Of a stretch of 64,000 bases of DNA, positions 1 through 12,669 are shown one piece after another. The notes under the pieces were generated by a model, which saw nothing but the letters and a program-made list of their open reading frames with translations, was not told the origin of the DNA and made no database searches. The translations under genes were made by a program, and so were the position numbers. Origin of the DNA: Thysanoteuthis rhombus (Eukaryota > Mollusca > Cephalopoda > Oegopsida > Thysanoteuthidae); NCBI GenBank assembly GCA_963457665.1, contig OY735212.1, positions 18,555,247 through 18,619,246 on the forward strand, in the 5' to 3' direction. Numbering within the stretch: position 1 is the stretch's first letter; each line of letters opens with the position of its first letter.

Positions 1-342
1 CAAAAAAATTAAAAAGTTACTTCTGCCATTTGTTGGTAAACAAAAAAGTCTGAATTTTCAAAAAATAAAACATGAATGCAACCGAATACAAACAATGATG
101 GGACCTATTTAGAATAAATTCACATTGCAAATTGAACCCCCACTAAAAATCGGGAGTTGGGTAGGAAACAAAAAAAGGTTTTGCTTGATGTAATAGAGAG
201 TAAATGTTTAAATTTTCACCTTTTTAGTTCCATTGGTGCAGCCTGTATGGGCATGATACATAGATAGACAGCTAGACCATTTTAAAAACTGAAGAAACCT
301 ATGTTGACAATTTTGCCAACAATTTTGGTTGACAGTTTTTGA
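1..342 (+). repeat. Rep-A copy 1 (cut by window start)
   Basis: Matches other copies (21478-21910, 32353-32735) along its length. It has the 'agtctgaattttcaaaaa' block, the 'attgaaccc' block, 'agagtaaatgtttaaatttt', 'ccattggtgcagcctgtatg', then 'aaactgaagaaacctatg' and a terminal 'ttggttgacagtttt'. The 5' part lies outside the window. No coding potential is seen. Rep-A behaves as a non-autonomous dispersed repeat of unresolved class. Confidence 0.8.
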
Positions 343-1090
343 TAATGAATATAAATCTATGAAATATATATCCATACTCTGCATAAATGAATCACCTTAG
401 CCATGGCGTGTACTAAAACTAATTTTCTTAAAAATAGATCCTTTATCTAAAACTATCTGAAAAATTCCAGTTCAAGATTTGGACATTGTTGGTCCAGAAT
501 GACCACAGAAACCAAAAAAGCACTTTCTTGCCAAAAAAAAAGAAACAACTTTTTAGAAGGTGCTCAGTGGTGTACTCATGTAGATTCGATTGTGGCCCCT
601 AAAATGTGACTATGAGCACCAAATAGTGTGGGGGTACACACATATAGACACAGACAAGCAAAGAGAGAATCTGTAACCCACTTGGCTTGTTGGTCAGGCT
701 GGTCATCTGTGAAGCTACAGTGATTCAATATCCTTTGCTTGATGTTAACAGTCAGTTATTGTTTTCTAAAAGACCTTATCCCAGATTTGATCACAATAAG
801 CAGTTCCTTCTGTATTCAGTGAGATATAACAAGATCTGTTTATATTTTTCATTTTTATTAGTATCGATGCCATAAATTGCATCTTATCTCACGGGATAAT
901 TTACAGCAAATCAAGTCATTTCATCTTGAAACAAGTTCAAAGTTCTCGGTTATTCAACTAATTGTCTTGCCATCAAAAATTCAATATTTTTTTCAAATGA
1001 TAAACATATTTGCCTTTATTACTCTGTGATCTTGTGAGTCTCAGAGCAATGGTCTTTTTGCACTGCATGCCCTGCCTTGATTACTCAAAG
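343..1090. other. Unassigned AT-rich sequence
   Basis: I see no repeat copy, RNA-like box or believable coding frame here. The 62-codon frame at 687-875 starts on TTG, shows no family resemblance, and is probably chance. Confidence 0.5.
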
Positions 1091-1093
1091 AAT

Positions 1094-1548
1094 GTAATAT
1101 CCCCTTTACTATAAAGAAAATTACTGGAGGCTTTAAAAAAAACAAAACATTTTTTCTAAACATAATGAGTCGTAATTTTTTTTTCAATGTTTTCAGCCCT
1201 CTAGCTCAATTGTAAATTGTAAACCCCCTTAAAGAAATTATTGGGGGCGTTTTCAAAAAACCAAAAAAAATTTTTCCAAACATAATGAGTTGCAGTTTTT
1301 CAATATTTTCAGCCCTCTCGCTCCACAGTAAAATGTAAACAGCCCCTCAAAAAATTATTGGGGGCATTTTCAAAAAACAAAAAAAGCATTTTTCTTCACA
1401 TGATGAGCAGTAAATTTTTAACGTTTTCAGCCCTGTAGCCTCCTTGGTGTAGCCTGTATGTGTGATACAGACATACATGGATAGATAGATAGTCAGATTC
1501 TAAAAACTGAAGAAACATATGTTGACAGTCTTGATTGTCAGTTTCTGA
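1094..1548 (+). repeat. Rep-A copy 2 with internal ~117 bp triplication
   Basis: The 3' half of Rep-A is present, but its middle block occurs three times in tandem, at about 1094-1211, 1212-1328 and 1329-1447. That block contains 'attgggggc', a 'cattttt' run, 'cataatgagt' and 'ttttcagccct'. After the third unit come the usual 'gtgtagcctgtatgtg', a short GATA run, 'aaactgaagaaac' and the terminal 'tgtcagtttctga'. The end runs directly into a (GAAA)n tract. Confidence 0.75.
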
Positions 1549-1912
1549 AAGAAAGAAAGAAAGAAAGAAAGAAAGAAAAGAGAAGGCAAGGAGAGAGAGA
1601 AAAAAGCAAAAAGGAGTGGAAGTGTGAAGGAAAAAGAGAAGGGGAACAAAAGAAAGCAAAGAAAGACAAGGGGGAAGAAAGAGAGTTGGAAGAAAAGAAA
1701 GGGTAAAAAAGAAAAGAAAGAAAGGGGATAAGAGAGAAATGACCAAAAGAAAGACATTAAAAAAGAAAGAGGAAGAAAAAAACAATGAAATAATATAAAG
1801 AATAAAGCATAGAAAAGAAAGTGTAGAAAAAAAAAGAAAAGAAAGAGTGAAATGAAAAAGGAAAGAGAAAAAAGAGTCAAAAAGAAAGAAAGAAAAAGAA
1901 AGACAGGTCACA
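1545..1912. repeat. Purine-rich GAAA-type tract
   Basis: About 370 bases almost free of pyrimidines on the plus strand. It starts as clean (GAAA)n and decays into mixed GA-rich sequence. The long minus-strand frames over it encode only Phe/Leu/Ser and are composition artefacts. It begins exactly at the end of Rep-A copy 2. Confidence 0.9.
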
Positions 1913-2376
1913 TGAGTCACTCATAAGCAACCACCACGCGACCACTGTTTTTTTTTTTTTTTTTTGGAAGCAAGACATTGTTGAGGATGATCAATAGATA
2001 AGTTACTTTCCTCACATTTTTGCGTTAGCGATCACTAAAAAAAAGACTGGATTTCAGAAAAAATAAACAAGAGTGTATACTGAGCGCAAAATGAAGGGCT
2101 CATTTAGCATAAACTTACACTGCAAATAGCACATGCTACCAAAACCTGGGGAATTTATAGTGGAATTTAAAAAATAAAAAAAATAAAAAAAATAAAAACT
2201 GATCCTTTCTAGACATAATAAGAAGTAGATGTTTTATTGTTCAGCCTATTGTTCCTTTGGATCATCCTGTTCGCACGATATATATTTATGTACATAGCCA
2301 GTTAACCAGACCAACTTAAAAACTGAAGAAATCTATGTTGGCAATTTAGGCGACAGTTTTGTTTGACGGTTTTTAA
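1911..2376 (+). repeat. Rep-A copy 3, near full length
   Basis: Starts with 'gagtcactcataagcaacc', corresponding to the family's 5' end 'ggttagtcact..agaaacc'. It continues through 'gatcaatagataagttac', 'catttagcataaacttaca' and 'agacataataag', and ends at 'gtttgacggtttt'. It is more diverged than the 21.5 kb copy. Confidence 0.7.
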
Positions 2377-4270
2377 AAGATAGAAATTGAACCTTGATTT
2401 ATTAGGTTATCACACTGGTAATAGTTTGTTTTGTTTGTTGTTGTTTTTTGGGGGGCGGGGGCGTCATTGCGAATATATCTGATGTAATTGCATTGTTATT
2501 CAATGTAAATAAAATTAGATAAAATAGAATCAAGTAAAAAATCTCAATGTTTGCAACATTCACTTTAATAAATAAATATTAATGATTCTCCTTTCTATGT
2601 ATTTGAAAGAAAACGGATACATTTCTGCATCGTGCGCCGTTGTCAACGTTTAAAACAGAAATTTCCCCCAGATGCGTTCAGCATTTAGAAAAATCATTTG
2701 TGAACTCTTCGCGAAATTCAGCAAAAATGCGACCATGGCACGTGCTACCCTCGCAATTTAAACCACGCAACAAGTATAGCACTCTTCCAAATCGCGTTAA
2801 AATGCCATAATTCCAGGCTGCACGAGCAAAAATAGCAAAACATAATCTGTCTGGAGCCACACCACAAAGTAGCGAAAAATTGCAGCATCTTCGAAATAAA
2901 TTGACATAACCACTGGCAATATCATTTGGGCGATATTAATAGAGGATCCTAGCCTCTCTTTCCAGTGGTTTTCAGACAAATCAAGGTCCTTGGCGTTACA
3001 TTCCTCCAAGAATGATAATCAGGAATGCTTCACGTAATTTTAGATCTGGTGTGAGCAAATCTGTATGTTTATTTGTATAAAGTTTCAAAAGAACTAGACT
3101 GTCGTTTTGTTTATACCAGTGGTAACTCATCTAATTCTTGCGGTGGCCATTGAAGCGTTCCCAAAATGTCTTCTTACTTTGTCCAGCATATAAGTGCAAT
3201 ACTGAGTACAAGATATGGCTTAAATACCAGAATTACAACAGTTGAGGAGCTGATAAAGGTCAATTGCGTACCTTTCTCGGTCGCGATGGAGTTGGTCCTT
3301 AATGCCGTTGAAAAACCGTGATAATTTTCACGCTGTCCGCATCATGTACAATTATCTGAACAGGTCCGCGCGTTTTAGTTACATTGTTCAAAGTTGGGTC
3401 ACTAAGAGCAGCTTTTTTGAATTGACAGATTATTGTTTTGTTGTGTGGGCGCGCGTTTGAAAGATTTCATTGTGTTAGGAAGCGATGTAAATGATTAAAC
3501 AAAACAAGATATAAATCGTTATTACTGATGGTTCTTGAGCCTTTCAAGTACGATTTCAACAAGATTCTGCTCAAGCAGTAAATAACGTCAACGCAGCGTT
3601 TGATATTAACACTACTGTAGTGAAAACAATTCAGCATTGAACCCCTTCTCGTTGTTCGTGTTGTTAACACGACGTTTCAGTCGATTCATTTGACGGCCTT
3701 CTCCAGGTGTACTATCTGAATGTGATGATGGAAAGCAAACAGGAGAGTATACCTGAATAATGCCGTAAAATTGATCAGTTAAAATATCGTGTTACCAATA
3801 CAAACAATAAGAATGAGTTCAGTCGTCCGGAAACTCTTAAAATGTTAATAACCTTCTCTCAAAACCATAGACTAGTATCAGCAGCGTTGGTTTTATAGGT
3901 TCAGGTCAGGAAATATGAATATCAATGATAAACCTCGACGGAGTCCCAAAGCCGTACTTAATTATTAAGAATTATCACCAGTAATGGCCAACGACCGACG
4001 AACAATGGTTCGTGCACTTCCTAGCGACAGGGACTTCAACACTGATCATATTACGTCATCTCGGGATTAGTGGACAATATGGGTTCCACGTGAACTAGAT
4101 GAAATGTTCCATGACAGTGTCTGACTTCGCAACTGACTGAATATAAGCTTAGAGAATTCGAATAAGAAGTCTTGCAGCATCCTCCATATTCACCTGATAT
4201 TTCCCCGATAGATTATCATAGTTTCAAACATTTCAAATTCATATCTGTAATATTAAAAAAAAAAGGTTCA
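2377..4270. other. Unassigned, CpG-richer region with possible coding relics
   Basis: The sequence is less repetitive and richer in CpG than its surroundings. On the minus strand 2797-3009 is open for 70 codons with mixed amino-acid use and contains 'AKDLDLSENHWKERLG'. Another minus-strand stretch near 3340-3425 reads 'FKKAALSDPTLNNVTK'. Neither matches a family I know, and no splice structure is evident. An old retroelement body is the likeliest explanation, because a hammerhead-like motif lies at 3670-3710. Confidence 0.3.
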
Positions 4271-4271
4271 A

Positions 4272-4800
4272 TGATAGGCGGTGTCGTACCAAGAGGGGGC
4301 GGCCCATCCTAGGTGACACCATCAGAGAGGGTGACATCATCAGAAGGGATGAAAACAAGATGACTGCCTAGAAATCTTCCATGTAGTTTCTTGGCGATTC
4401 TTTTTTCTACTGAAACATCTGTCTGTCCACACAATAACTCCGAAAGTGCTCTATGAATTTCGATCTAATTTTGTGGAAAGGTGGGTAGTTAGGCTGGAGT
4501 TGGTCAAATTTAGGGGTGGATCCAGGAATTCTTTTCAGATTGCGAGATATTTTCCGTTTTGTTCCCATACATTTATGTATACGACCATCTAAACGATAGA
4601 AATGTAAGTAAACATAGGTTTGTGCCACCATTTCCAATTATAAGGGAGTATTATGATGAGTATTGAATGATATAAGTACGAACGGCCACCAAAATCATAA
4701 ATATCTTCGAAGAGAGAATGTTCTGGATGGAGAAGGTGATACCATGAGTTACCACCCCGGGTGACACCGACCATAGGCCCCGCCACTGATAATAAGGAAG
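4272..4800. repeat. GGTGACACC-type dispersed repeat with nested fragment
   Basis: Both ends carry related G/C-rich modules: 'gggggcggcccatcctagg' plus 'ggtgacacc' at 4296-4322, and 'accccgggtgacaccgacc' plus 'ccccgccactg' at 4754-4788. 'ggtgac' recurs inside the left part. A short piece resembling the Rep-B end ('ggggtggatccaggaatt') lies within at 4512-4530. This suggests a non-autonomous element with a nested insertion. The class is not determined. Confidence 0.45.
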
Positions 4801-5234
4801 CCATAATTTCTGCTATGTCTGAATTTGTGAATACTTAACCTAAATAATTACACAGAGGTATCGTAAAATCATTAGAGGACCAATAGGAAAAGATCATCGC
4901 TTCAAATCGGAGATATTTTAATTGAATATTTACCATTTTCAGTTCTTTACATGATCTTTCATCTTACGATTCAGAAGGCAACATTTCATTCGTGACCATA
5001 CGTGGGAATTCAGCTTGTACCTACTTCTCGATTTCCAATTTATTCCTTTGAAAACAGGCCCCAAATTAGCCATATTCTTTTGATAACCAACGACAACTAA
5101 AGATGCCTTGGAACCTCAGCTGGACAGGTTCAACGTCCATCCCCCATGAAACCCTCTGTGATCCTAGATACAGCCTTACCATTTTCTTAGTTCTCGAAAC
5201 CCATTTCCACCACCGATCGCCACAGCCCACTGTC

Positions 5235-5478
5235 ATCGTCAGTCTCTTAACGTCCGTTGTTGGACATACACCTTCCCCAGGATTCGCTGCACCTCTCTAT
5301 CGTGGGCGTCGCAGAGCCAATACTTTCTGAATTTGTTTAGGTCATCTCTCCATCTTGTATTCTGCCGGCCTCGGTTGTGCATGTGATCTCTGGGGACCCA
5401 TGTTGTGAGTCGTGATGCCAATCAGTTGTCTTCCATTCTTACAACATGACTAGCCCATTGCCATTTGAGTTTTTTGGT
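5235..5478 (-). pseudogene. LINE-1f reverse transcriptase C-terminus, 3' fragment
   Basis: The minus strand encodes the extreme C-terminal tail of a non-LTR retrotransposon reverse transcriptase. It reads 'KLKWQWASHVVRMEDN', a stop, then a 60-residue open stretch containing 'RWRDDLNKFRKYW' and ending 'GKVYVQQRTLRD'. This 'KWQWAGHVAR ... RWRDDL ... W ... YVQQ' layout is typical of endonuclease-encoding LINEs of the RTE type and their relatives. The fragment is 5'-truncated, as usual for LINE insertions, and carries one internal stop. Sister copies lie at 7607, 12670, 31645, 44843, 50315 and 59838. Clade assignment beyond 'RTE-like' is inference. Confidence 0.85.
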
Positions 5479-5479
5479 G

Positions 5480-7460
5480 GACCCTTTCTCGACCACCATT
5501 GCCGCCCACCTCAGCCATCCACAATTTCACGTTTTATTCCCGCAATTTCAGTAGAAAGTAGATTACTGGATTGAGCTGCCAGCCCCGTACCCAATCCTCC
5601 TCCAATCGTTTACCTGGGCTAGGGACCAGCTGTGGCGACTGCTTTAGCGTGACGTGGATGTTAAATAATCCCAGTTGCCACTCGAACTCTATCCACCGAT
5701 TCTGTTTTCCACACTGGTAACCGTTACGCCACCCAACACCGCTACAACTTTCACATATAGCCTCATAACTGAAATGACTTGAGATTTCTTTTTATCTTTC
5801 TTTTCCCACTGCGTGAAGACACGTTTCGCAAAGAGTGCACATAAGTTAAAGTGTGTACAAAAAGGTTAGTCGCTAAAAATAATGTAGTTATTAATAATTG
5901 TACTTATACTTATCACCATATGCAAAATAATAATAGTTACACTTACTGGAAAAAAAAAACCTCTCTTGGCTAACTGTTTCTGATAACTACTCAGTCTGTT
6001 TTTCAAATACCAAGTTATGCATCACTAATTTCCTGTTCTGGTTTTCACAGCATGAAAGACAGGCTGCGCCTAAATTATCTTGAAATAATCAAGTTTACGT
6101 TTGAACAAGCATCCAGTGTGCGCATACGTTTGTCAAAGGGAGAACATTTACTCAACCTAACATTTTTTAGCGCCCAGACTACTATGAATTACTCTTTTCC
6201 TAGCTGTTCGCGGGTTTTCCATTCGATGATTCCTTTTCAATCATGCATAATTTAATGGGGATATTTTGGGGACTTGGGCGGCGTACCGCGAAAAAACGCT
6301 TCGTAGGGAAAATACTGTATAGTAGGCCTATGAACAAAACGTAAAAAGTCAAGGAAATCATAAATTAATGAATATTCATAATAAAGCAAAAATGCAGACT
6401 TTTGACAAAAGGTGATATGTGTTGATAAAAAAGTCCGGAACTTGTCATCTATTATTTCATCGCAATAATAGTAGTGTTATCAATTAGAAGAAAGACTGTA
6501 AAAAAAATTATCAACTAAAAACTATTCTTCGTAGAGGCATAAAGTGGGTCGAGCAATATCATAGACACTATTTTTGCCGATTTACTGTACAATACTTCTG
6601 TGAAATCGATGGTCTCCGTTTGTTAGGTGTTATTTTGTTTCTACTGAATGCTTTTACTGTTTTCATCTATCTACTTGTATCTTTAAAATTTTGGAATGGT
6701 GAAGTGTTTGTTCATGGTAAAATATTTATGGTTTGGAGGGACTGAAAGGGTTTTGAAGGGACAGCAAAAATTATTTGCAGATTTAGATTTAGCGCATTCG
6801 CACCCCGACGCCTCTAACCCCTAAAATTGGCAAGGGGTAACTGAAGAAGCAACACTGACCACGTGTCTCTTTCTCCTCCTCTTCCGGGAATCTACATTTC
6901 GCATCAAGTCCCCATTAATCACTGTCCATTGTTGGAGCCTAACTCCGCCTAAAAACCCCACTAAACCAGCCATTCTTTACTGAAACTGGTCATTGCCAAA
7001 ACATGCGCGACCGGTCAAGTTTTGCCCACTTATGACCCCGGGTTACTTCAATAAACAGATGTCCACTAGCTTTCCTCCTCCTCCTTCTTCTTCTTCTTCT
7101 TCCCTTCTTTTGTATTTATGTCCGAGTGGAGGTCATCACGTCTGTTCCTTTTAATAGCCGGCTTGCTCGATGCTTTTCAATCCAGATCTGCTTGTTTACT
7201 CCTCTTGATTCACGAGTCTGTTCCCCCCTCCCCTGCGCTTCTGTGCCGTGAGAGGCTGGCCACGGACAAAGAAAGAAACGTGTTTCCGGAATATTCAGTT
7301 AACGGGACTCTGGTGAAGCTTCGACAGGCCTTGCAAAGCGGATTATGATAGATTGTTCGAGTAAAGCCCGGTTGCAGCAGAGTCAAACTCTAATCCGACT
7401 TCTATACCGACTGGAGATTATTAATGCAACTTTTGTATTTTTATGTAATACATTTAAAAA
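5480..7460. other. Unassigned region
   Basis: No repeat family present elsewhere in the window and no convincing coding frame were found. The 67-codon frame at 6052-6255 follows a pyrimidine-rich 'ttttcacag' and could look like an exon start, but its protein is unfamiliar and no partner exon was seen. A TTC-rich patch lies at 7077-7108. Confidence 0.4.
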
Positions 7461-7461
7461 A

Positions 7462-7489
7462 TATATATGTGTGTGTGTGTGTGTGTGTA

Positions 7490-7524
<35 letters not shown>
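7462..7524. repeat. (GT)n microsatellite
   Basis: Imperfect (TG)n with a few GTAT interruptions. It is translated as Cys/Val only in the overlapping frame. Confidence 0.95.
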
Positions 7525-7526
<2 letters not shown>

Positions 7527-7606
7527 TGATTGATTCATTCATTATCTGAATAATATATTTTCGATAATATCAAAGACTTGTCAATTTAGCTCATTTAGTA
7601 AAAAAA

Positions 7607-7800
7607 TCATCATCGTCTCTTAACGTCTGTCGTTGGACATAGACCTTCCCCTGGATTCGCCACACCTCTCTATCGTGAGTGTCGCGGAGACAGTACTTTC
7701 TGAATTTGTCTAGGTCGTCTCTCCATCTTCTATTCTGCTGGCCTCGGTTGCACATGTGATCTCTGGGGATCCATGTCATGAGTTGTGGTGTCCATCAGTT
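7607..7800 (-). pseudogene. LINE-1f reverse transcriptase tail, 3' fragment
   Basis: Closely similar to the 5235-5478 fragment and on the same strand. The minus strand reads 'TWIPRDHMCNRGQQNRRW', then 'DDLDKFRKYCL' and 'GKVYVQ'. It is followed by a GATGATGAT tail, seen on the plus strand as 'atcatcatcg'. It is open through 62 codons, so it is a relatively young copy. The (ATG)n-type 3' tail is shared with the other copies and marks the 3' end of the element. Confidence 0.85.
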
Positions 7801-8043
7801 GGTAGTGAATTCAGATCACTGTATGGTAATGTTTGTTTTATGTATCAGTTTACTCCCCTGATTTCGGCGAGGATTGTTCTCTTTATAGTTGAAAAATAGA
7901 GAAAACTTTTAGAGTTTGACAATAAAAAAAAGAGGGGAAAACAGACAGACGAAACAACGTGGTCGCTGTTTCCACCCTCCTGTGATACTACGAGTACAAG
8001 AGGAAGATAGATATTAGTCCTTTTCATCCATTCTTTCTTTGAA

Positions 8044-8175
8044 TGCTTCTTCTTCTTCTTCTTCTTCCTCCTCTCCTCCTTCTCTTTCTTCAGCAGCACA
8101 TCCTCCTCTGGCTCGTCGTCTTCCTCTTCTTTTTTCTTTCTTCTTCTTCTTCTTCTTCTTCTTCTTCTTCTTCTC
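8044..8175. repeat. CTT/TCC-rich tract with a segment shared with 19.3 kb
   Basis: (CTT)n runs at both ends enclose a more complex pyrimidine-rich segment. Positions 8074-8131 appear identical to 19311-19368, including 'ttcttcagcagcacatcc' and 'ctggctcgtcgtc'. The 188-codon Leu/Ser/Phe frame across it is a composition effect. Confidence 0.8.
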
Positions 8176-8179
8176 TTTT

Positions 8180-11100
8180 AGATTTTAATTATTTTTTTCC
8201 ATTAAAAAAACCTTGTTTCACCTTTGCTAACGAGGTTGGAAGGGGTATATCTATTCACTCTTTCCAGTTTATTTGTCTACAACAAGGTTCCCCAACCTTG
8301 TGCTCGCAGGCGCCACGGCTCTTGCCAACCTTTTTGTGTGTACCCACCGCAAACTGGTTATCATTATTTTTTTTTATTTCTTCAACACAACCATTTATGT
8401 TTTCAATTTTTTGTAATGTTACAACCACATATTTTAACTATTTGAGCGCACAACTTGTCACGCCCATTTTCCCCTGTACCCCACACGTAAAGAATTTTAT
8501 AGCAACAAGCATTGTATTTTCCACCAAGAAGTTTTTCGTGCCAAAGTATTCCCGTTTACATTATAAGCTTACTTGTTTTCTTTCTCCAATCCAGAAATCA
8601 AAACTCTGATGAACTGCGCGACTTATGCAGGTTGGTTGATTAAGGTTTCCCCATAGATATCACAAAGAAATCAAATTCTTTAAACTCGGAGCTTCAGGGA
8701 AAAGACAACAAACATCTAGCTCAAATGATAGGCTCTATAAATCCATCTAAAACAAAACTCGTTTTATGGATTTATCCTCTGATGATGAAGTCTTTCACTC
8801 ATTCCCAAAATATGAAGAAAATGATAGATGACAAGTGATTTTAACTCGTCTCCATCTTTGAATCCACCTTCAATTACTTCAGGGGCAGTTAAAAAAAGAT
8901 TTAAGCTCAATATCATGAAGCCAATCATCACACATTCTTTTAAATCCGTTTAGTTGTTGCGTTAATATAACAGATTTGCTGGAGCGTCCATCTTTAGAGG
9001 GTTTGTACAGCACGACAAACACACACTGTCACATTTCTCACTTATATACAGAGCTATAGTTACAGACGTAGGAAGACTCATTCAATTGAAAACAATATCT
9101 GGAACAAGATATTTTTGAACTGCATAATAACATTGTGGCACCCCCTATACTTTTAGTCAAGAATTAGATACGAAACCTTTTTTTAGCTAGATATCTAAAC
9201 CATCACTTCCGACAACGACACCCGATGAAATCCCTGAACACACGTGTTCCATTGCTGTTTTGTCACGGCTCTTCTTGCTGAACACACGCTCTCACTCTCT
9301 CCTCCTCCTTTCTAGGATTGGTATCACTTTGCTGTCCTCCGAACTTGACCACTTTTTCCTGTCTCCTAATTCTCCTTACTTCGGGAAGCGCACGAATTAA
9401 ACCCCATCTGTTTTCTGTCTCACACAGTCTGTCCGTCGTGTATTTTCCATCGTCAGAGTATGGCCCCTAAGTTGCTCACACACGATCCCAAATTCATTGC
9501 ACACAACTTGGCAGTTAGGCATACACGCTGAACCCCGTCTCCATAACCCATTCCTTGGTATGCTCCATATCTTATGAATCCACAGCAGTTCAGACACTTC
9601 CGCTCCTACTCAGGTGACTACAACTATAACGGCACCAAACTCCCATCTTCTCTCCCCTCATCTTAACACAATCATATCCATGTTGTCTCATACGTATTTC
9701 CATTCCAGTCTTGTATCGTCTTAGCTGTTTATGTATTTAATGTACGCTCTAGTTGTTCATCTGAATACTTGTATGTGTCGTTTTCACTCTGTTTTATCTC
9801 TGCATCCACAATCGTACTTGGAGCACGTATCCTCCCTTCTTTCTTCAAACATCTCAGTGATGCCGGCTCGCGGCACTAACAACCAAACCACGTGGACGCG
9901 AAATCCTATGTCTACTATTACCAAATCTTCGTGATACACACAATCAACAGCTATTACTACTCTCCCCCACACAATATAGGGACCATCACTCTTATATAAT
10001 TGTGCTAAAATCATTTGTAACAGACGAGAACTCTTGAAGTTTGGTTGTGTAAGAAAATTTTCCTTTCTTAAGAAGAGCAGCATATAAGATGAAATCGCTT
10101 TTCAGATCATCCGTACCTTTGCAAATCTCTGTTTCCGACTATGAATTTGAGATCTAAATACACGTCGGGCAACCGATGAATACCTTGATGACTGACCTGC
10201 CAAGCCTCTCACATTTCGCATAGATCTCCTACGATATTCTTTCTCTCTGACCGCCCCCGCTGCAATTTTTGTTGAAACCTGTTTTCTCCTGCATTTTCGC
10301 TCGAGAAAAATCTCACCGACGAAATATTGATTATCTGGTATTTATACTTTTCTTGAAGAAAAGTATTGGATAACCGAGTAATTCTCTCTCGATTTATATG
10401 TTGTGTTGAAAATAATTATCTTATCAAGTGAGAGTTCTGATGTTTTTATTTTCACTTCGATATGCTCACCTTTGTTTTAAGAAAAAAAAATACACAATGA
10501 TTCGTTTCGTATCGTGAATGTTTTATATTATATACATATCAACGGACGAAAACGTTATTTCAAAACATTAACAAAGGCTAAGAATTGAATATCAAAACAA
10601 CTTAAGGGGCTCGCAGCGCCTTCTCTCCCCTAGCCGAGTTACTCGCATTCTTCATACTCACAAATGATATCTCATGCATTTCAATATACTGACCTCGCTT
10701 ACGAACAACAATGTCACCCTCCTCTCCTAACTATGAAGGATTGGTCAATTGAGTTTAGTGCCAAAACTCGCATTTACAGTGTGATTTTTAGGAAGTTCTG
10801 TTGCATAGGAATATACAATTTTAATCAATATCATTTTGAATAGAAATTATTTGTTTGTGTTGTGTTCATTATCAAGTCCTACTATAACTCTGCCTTGGGA
10901 TTACCTAAGACATTTGCATAATGATTATAATCATCTGGATCTCTTAAGCATTACGTATTTACGCATTATTTCACTTAAGAATATTATTAATCTTGTTTTG
11001 GGTTTATTGGTTCTGTTTTTAGTTTAATAGAATTGTTTTATGAATTACGCTAATCATTTCATGTGTTATACTCATTATCAAATCAAACTATATGCTTGCG

Positions 11101-12668
11101 ATGATTCTTTCCATAATGATATATGATTTTAGAATCAAGCAGGTCCAAATGATACTAAAATTAACATTCTGTTTGTCTTTTTCTGACCACAAATTAGCCA
11201 AAACGATGCTATACACACACATATACATATATGTATGTATGTATTGAATTGGGGTACCCCTATATGGCGCTAAAAAACGGACAGATTATGACTTAATTAT
11301 TAAAGTCTCCCTTAATCCTTCATTCGTTTATCTATTTGCAAATGTATTGATATATGTGAGCAATCAGGCCTTTAAATTTAATGTTCCTTCTTGTCGCTTG
11401 ATCTTTCACTGCTTTTCTTTTATAGGGTGACCCAAAATGGAGACACAATAATATTGAAATTAAATCAGCTGGGGACTAGGGGCGCTGTATGCCCCTCAGG
11501 GTGTTCTGATATTTCATTTTTAATCACTGAAAATGCTTGGAAATAACACTTCCAGCACTGAAATGATATAAAACTTACATAACACGAATCATTGGAATTT
11601 TTTTCCTCTTCAAACTAAGGTGAGCATATTAATACTAATATTTATAAATGGTTATTTTGCTTATTTTATATCTTCTTTTAATCTTATGACGTTTTCCGAG
11701 ACAGAGTTATGATTTTTTTTTTTCGTAGTCTACATTAGTGTACATTATGATTTTTTTCCATTTCCTTTTTCTTACGTCTTTTCGGGCCACCGCCCGTGGT
11801 TCATTTTTCAAATTCTGACGGAAATGAGAGACGGCGTATGAAATATCTCTTAATGGGTACGATGATGACGTTGCTCCTTTGATATATATGTTGCAACTTC
11901 ATTATAATCACTCCAGTCATGTCACTATGAAGCTGGTTTGTCTGGATTTAAGAAATTGAAGCCCAGAGATGTCAGAGCACACAAACCGTGTTATAATTAA
12001 AATGTCGGGCTAAGAATCAACGTCTGTACAAAACTGATCTAAGTTCTGACGATTACCCAGATTGAAGCAAGCTGTTTTGAAAGTGCTCAGAACGTATGCT
12101 TCTGCCAACGCCATTGTCTGGGGAAGTAATTGTGCAATGATCCGCCCCTAAATGCAATCACTTTTTCCATAGCCTATCGCCCATCCTTTCGAAAAAAAAT
12201 TCCACTGAAATTCATAAAATACTCTTAGAGTTACGATGTGCAGAAGCATATGGTAAGACGAACGGAAAGACACAGTCGAATACCTCTCTAATATCGGAGG
12301 TAATTTAGCCTCGAAACCCTACGGTTGATCTGAAATGTAAATGTCGAGCTTTCCATTAAAAACACACGAGCTGCAAATATTATGTCCAGCAATTCGAGCC
12401 AATGAGCTTGTATCTTGAACTAGAACATTCATATTTGCTATTGTCAACAGTTGAATCTGCTGATCTGTAGGTAATTCGCAAAAAGAATTAACTACCTATA
12501 TTTTGGCAAGGAATATTAAGGGGAAAAAAATAAACGAACGTCGTACTCCTGGCTTCTAGATATCGATTTTTTAAAAATATTATAACATGGTTTTGTTTTT
12601 TAATCATTTTCAACATATGTATTTCATTCTGGAATCATCAGGGGACTAGAGTATCAAACTGAGGTATT
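8180..12668. other. Unassigned 4.5 kb, no supported gene
   Basis: Mixed sequence without copies of the repeats identified elsewhere. Minor items are a short TA/TG run at 11213-11242 and a palindrome-like 'aggggcgctgtatgcccct' at 11480-11498. Frames of 60-99 codons (9397-9597 and 9784-10083 minus, 9731-9934 plus, 10836-11027 plus) show no recognisable motifs. They overlap on opposite strands, which argues against real exons. Confidence 0.4.
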
Positions 12669-12669
12669 T

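Noticed and set aside
1396-1920. 174- and 126-codon minus-strand frames
   Set aside because: Read through a GAAA-type purine tract, giving only Phe/Leu/Ser; overlapping frames are open for the same reason.
5560-5740. Possible additional SINE body (CpG-rich, 'tttacctgggctagggacc')
   Set aside because: Looks repeat-like but no second copy in the window and no promoter boxes found; not enough to call.
6043-6255. Exon starting after ttttcacag
   Set aside because: Acceptor-like text is present, but the peptide matches nothing known to me and no donor or neighbouring exon is evident.
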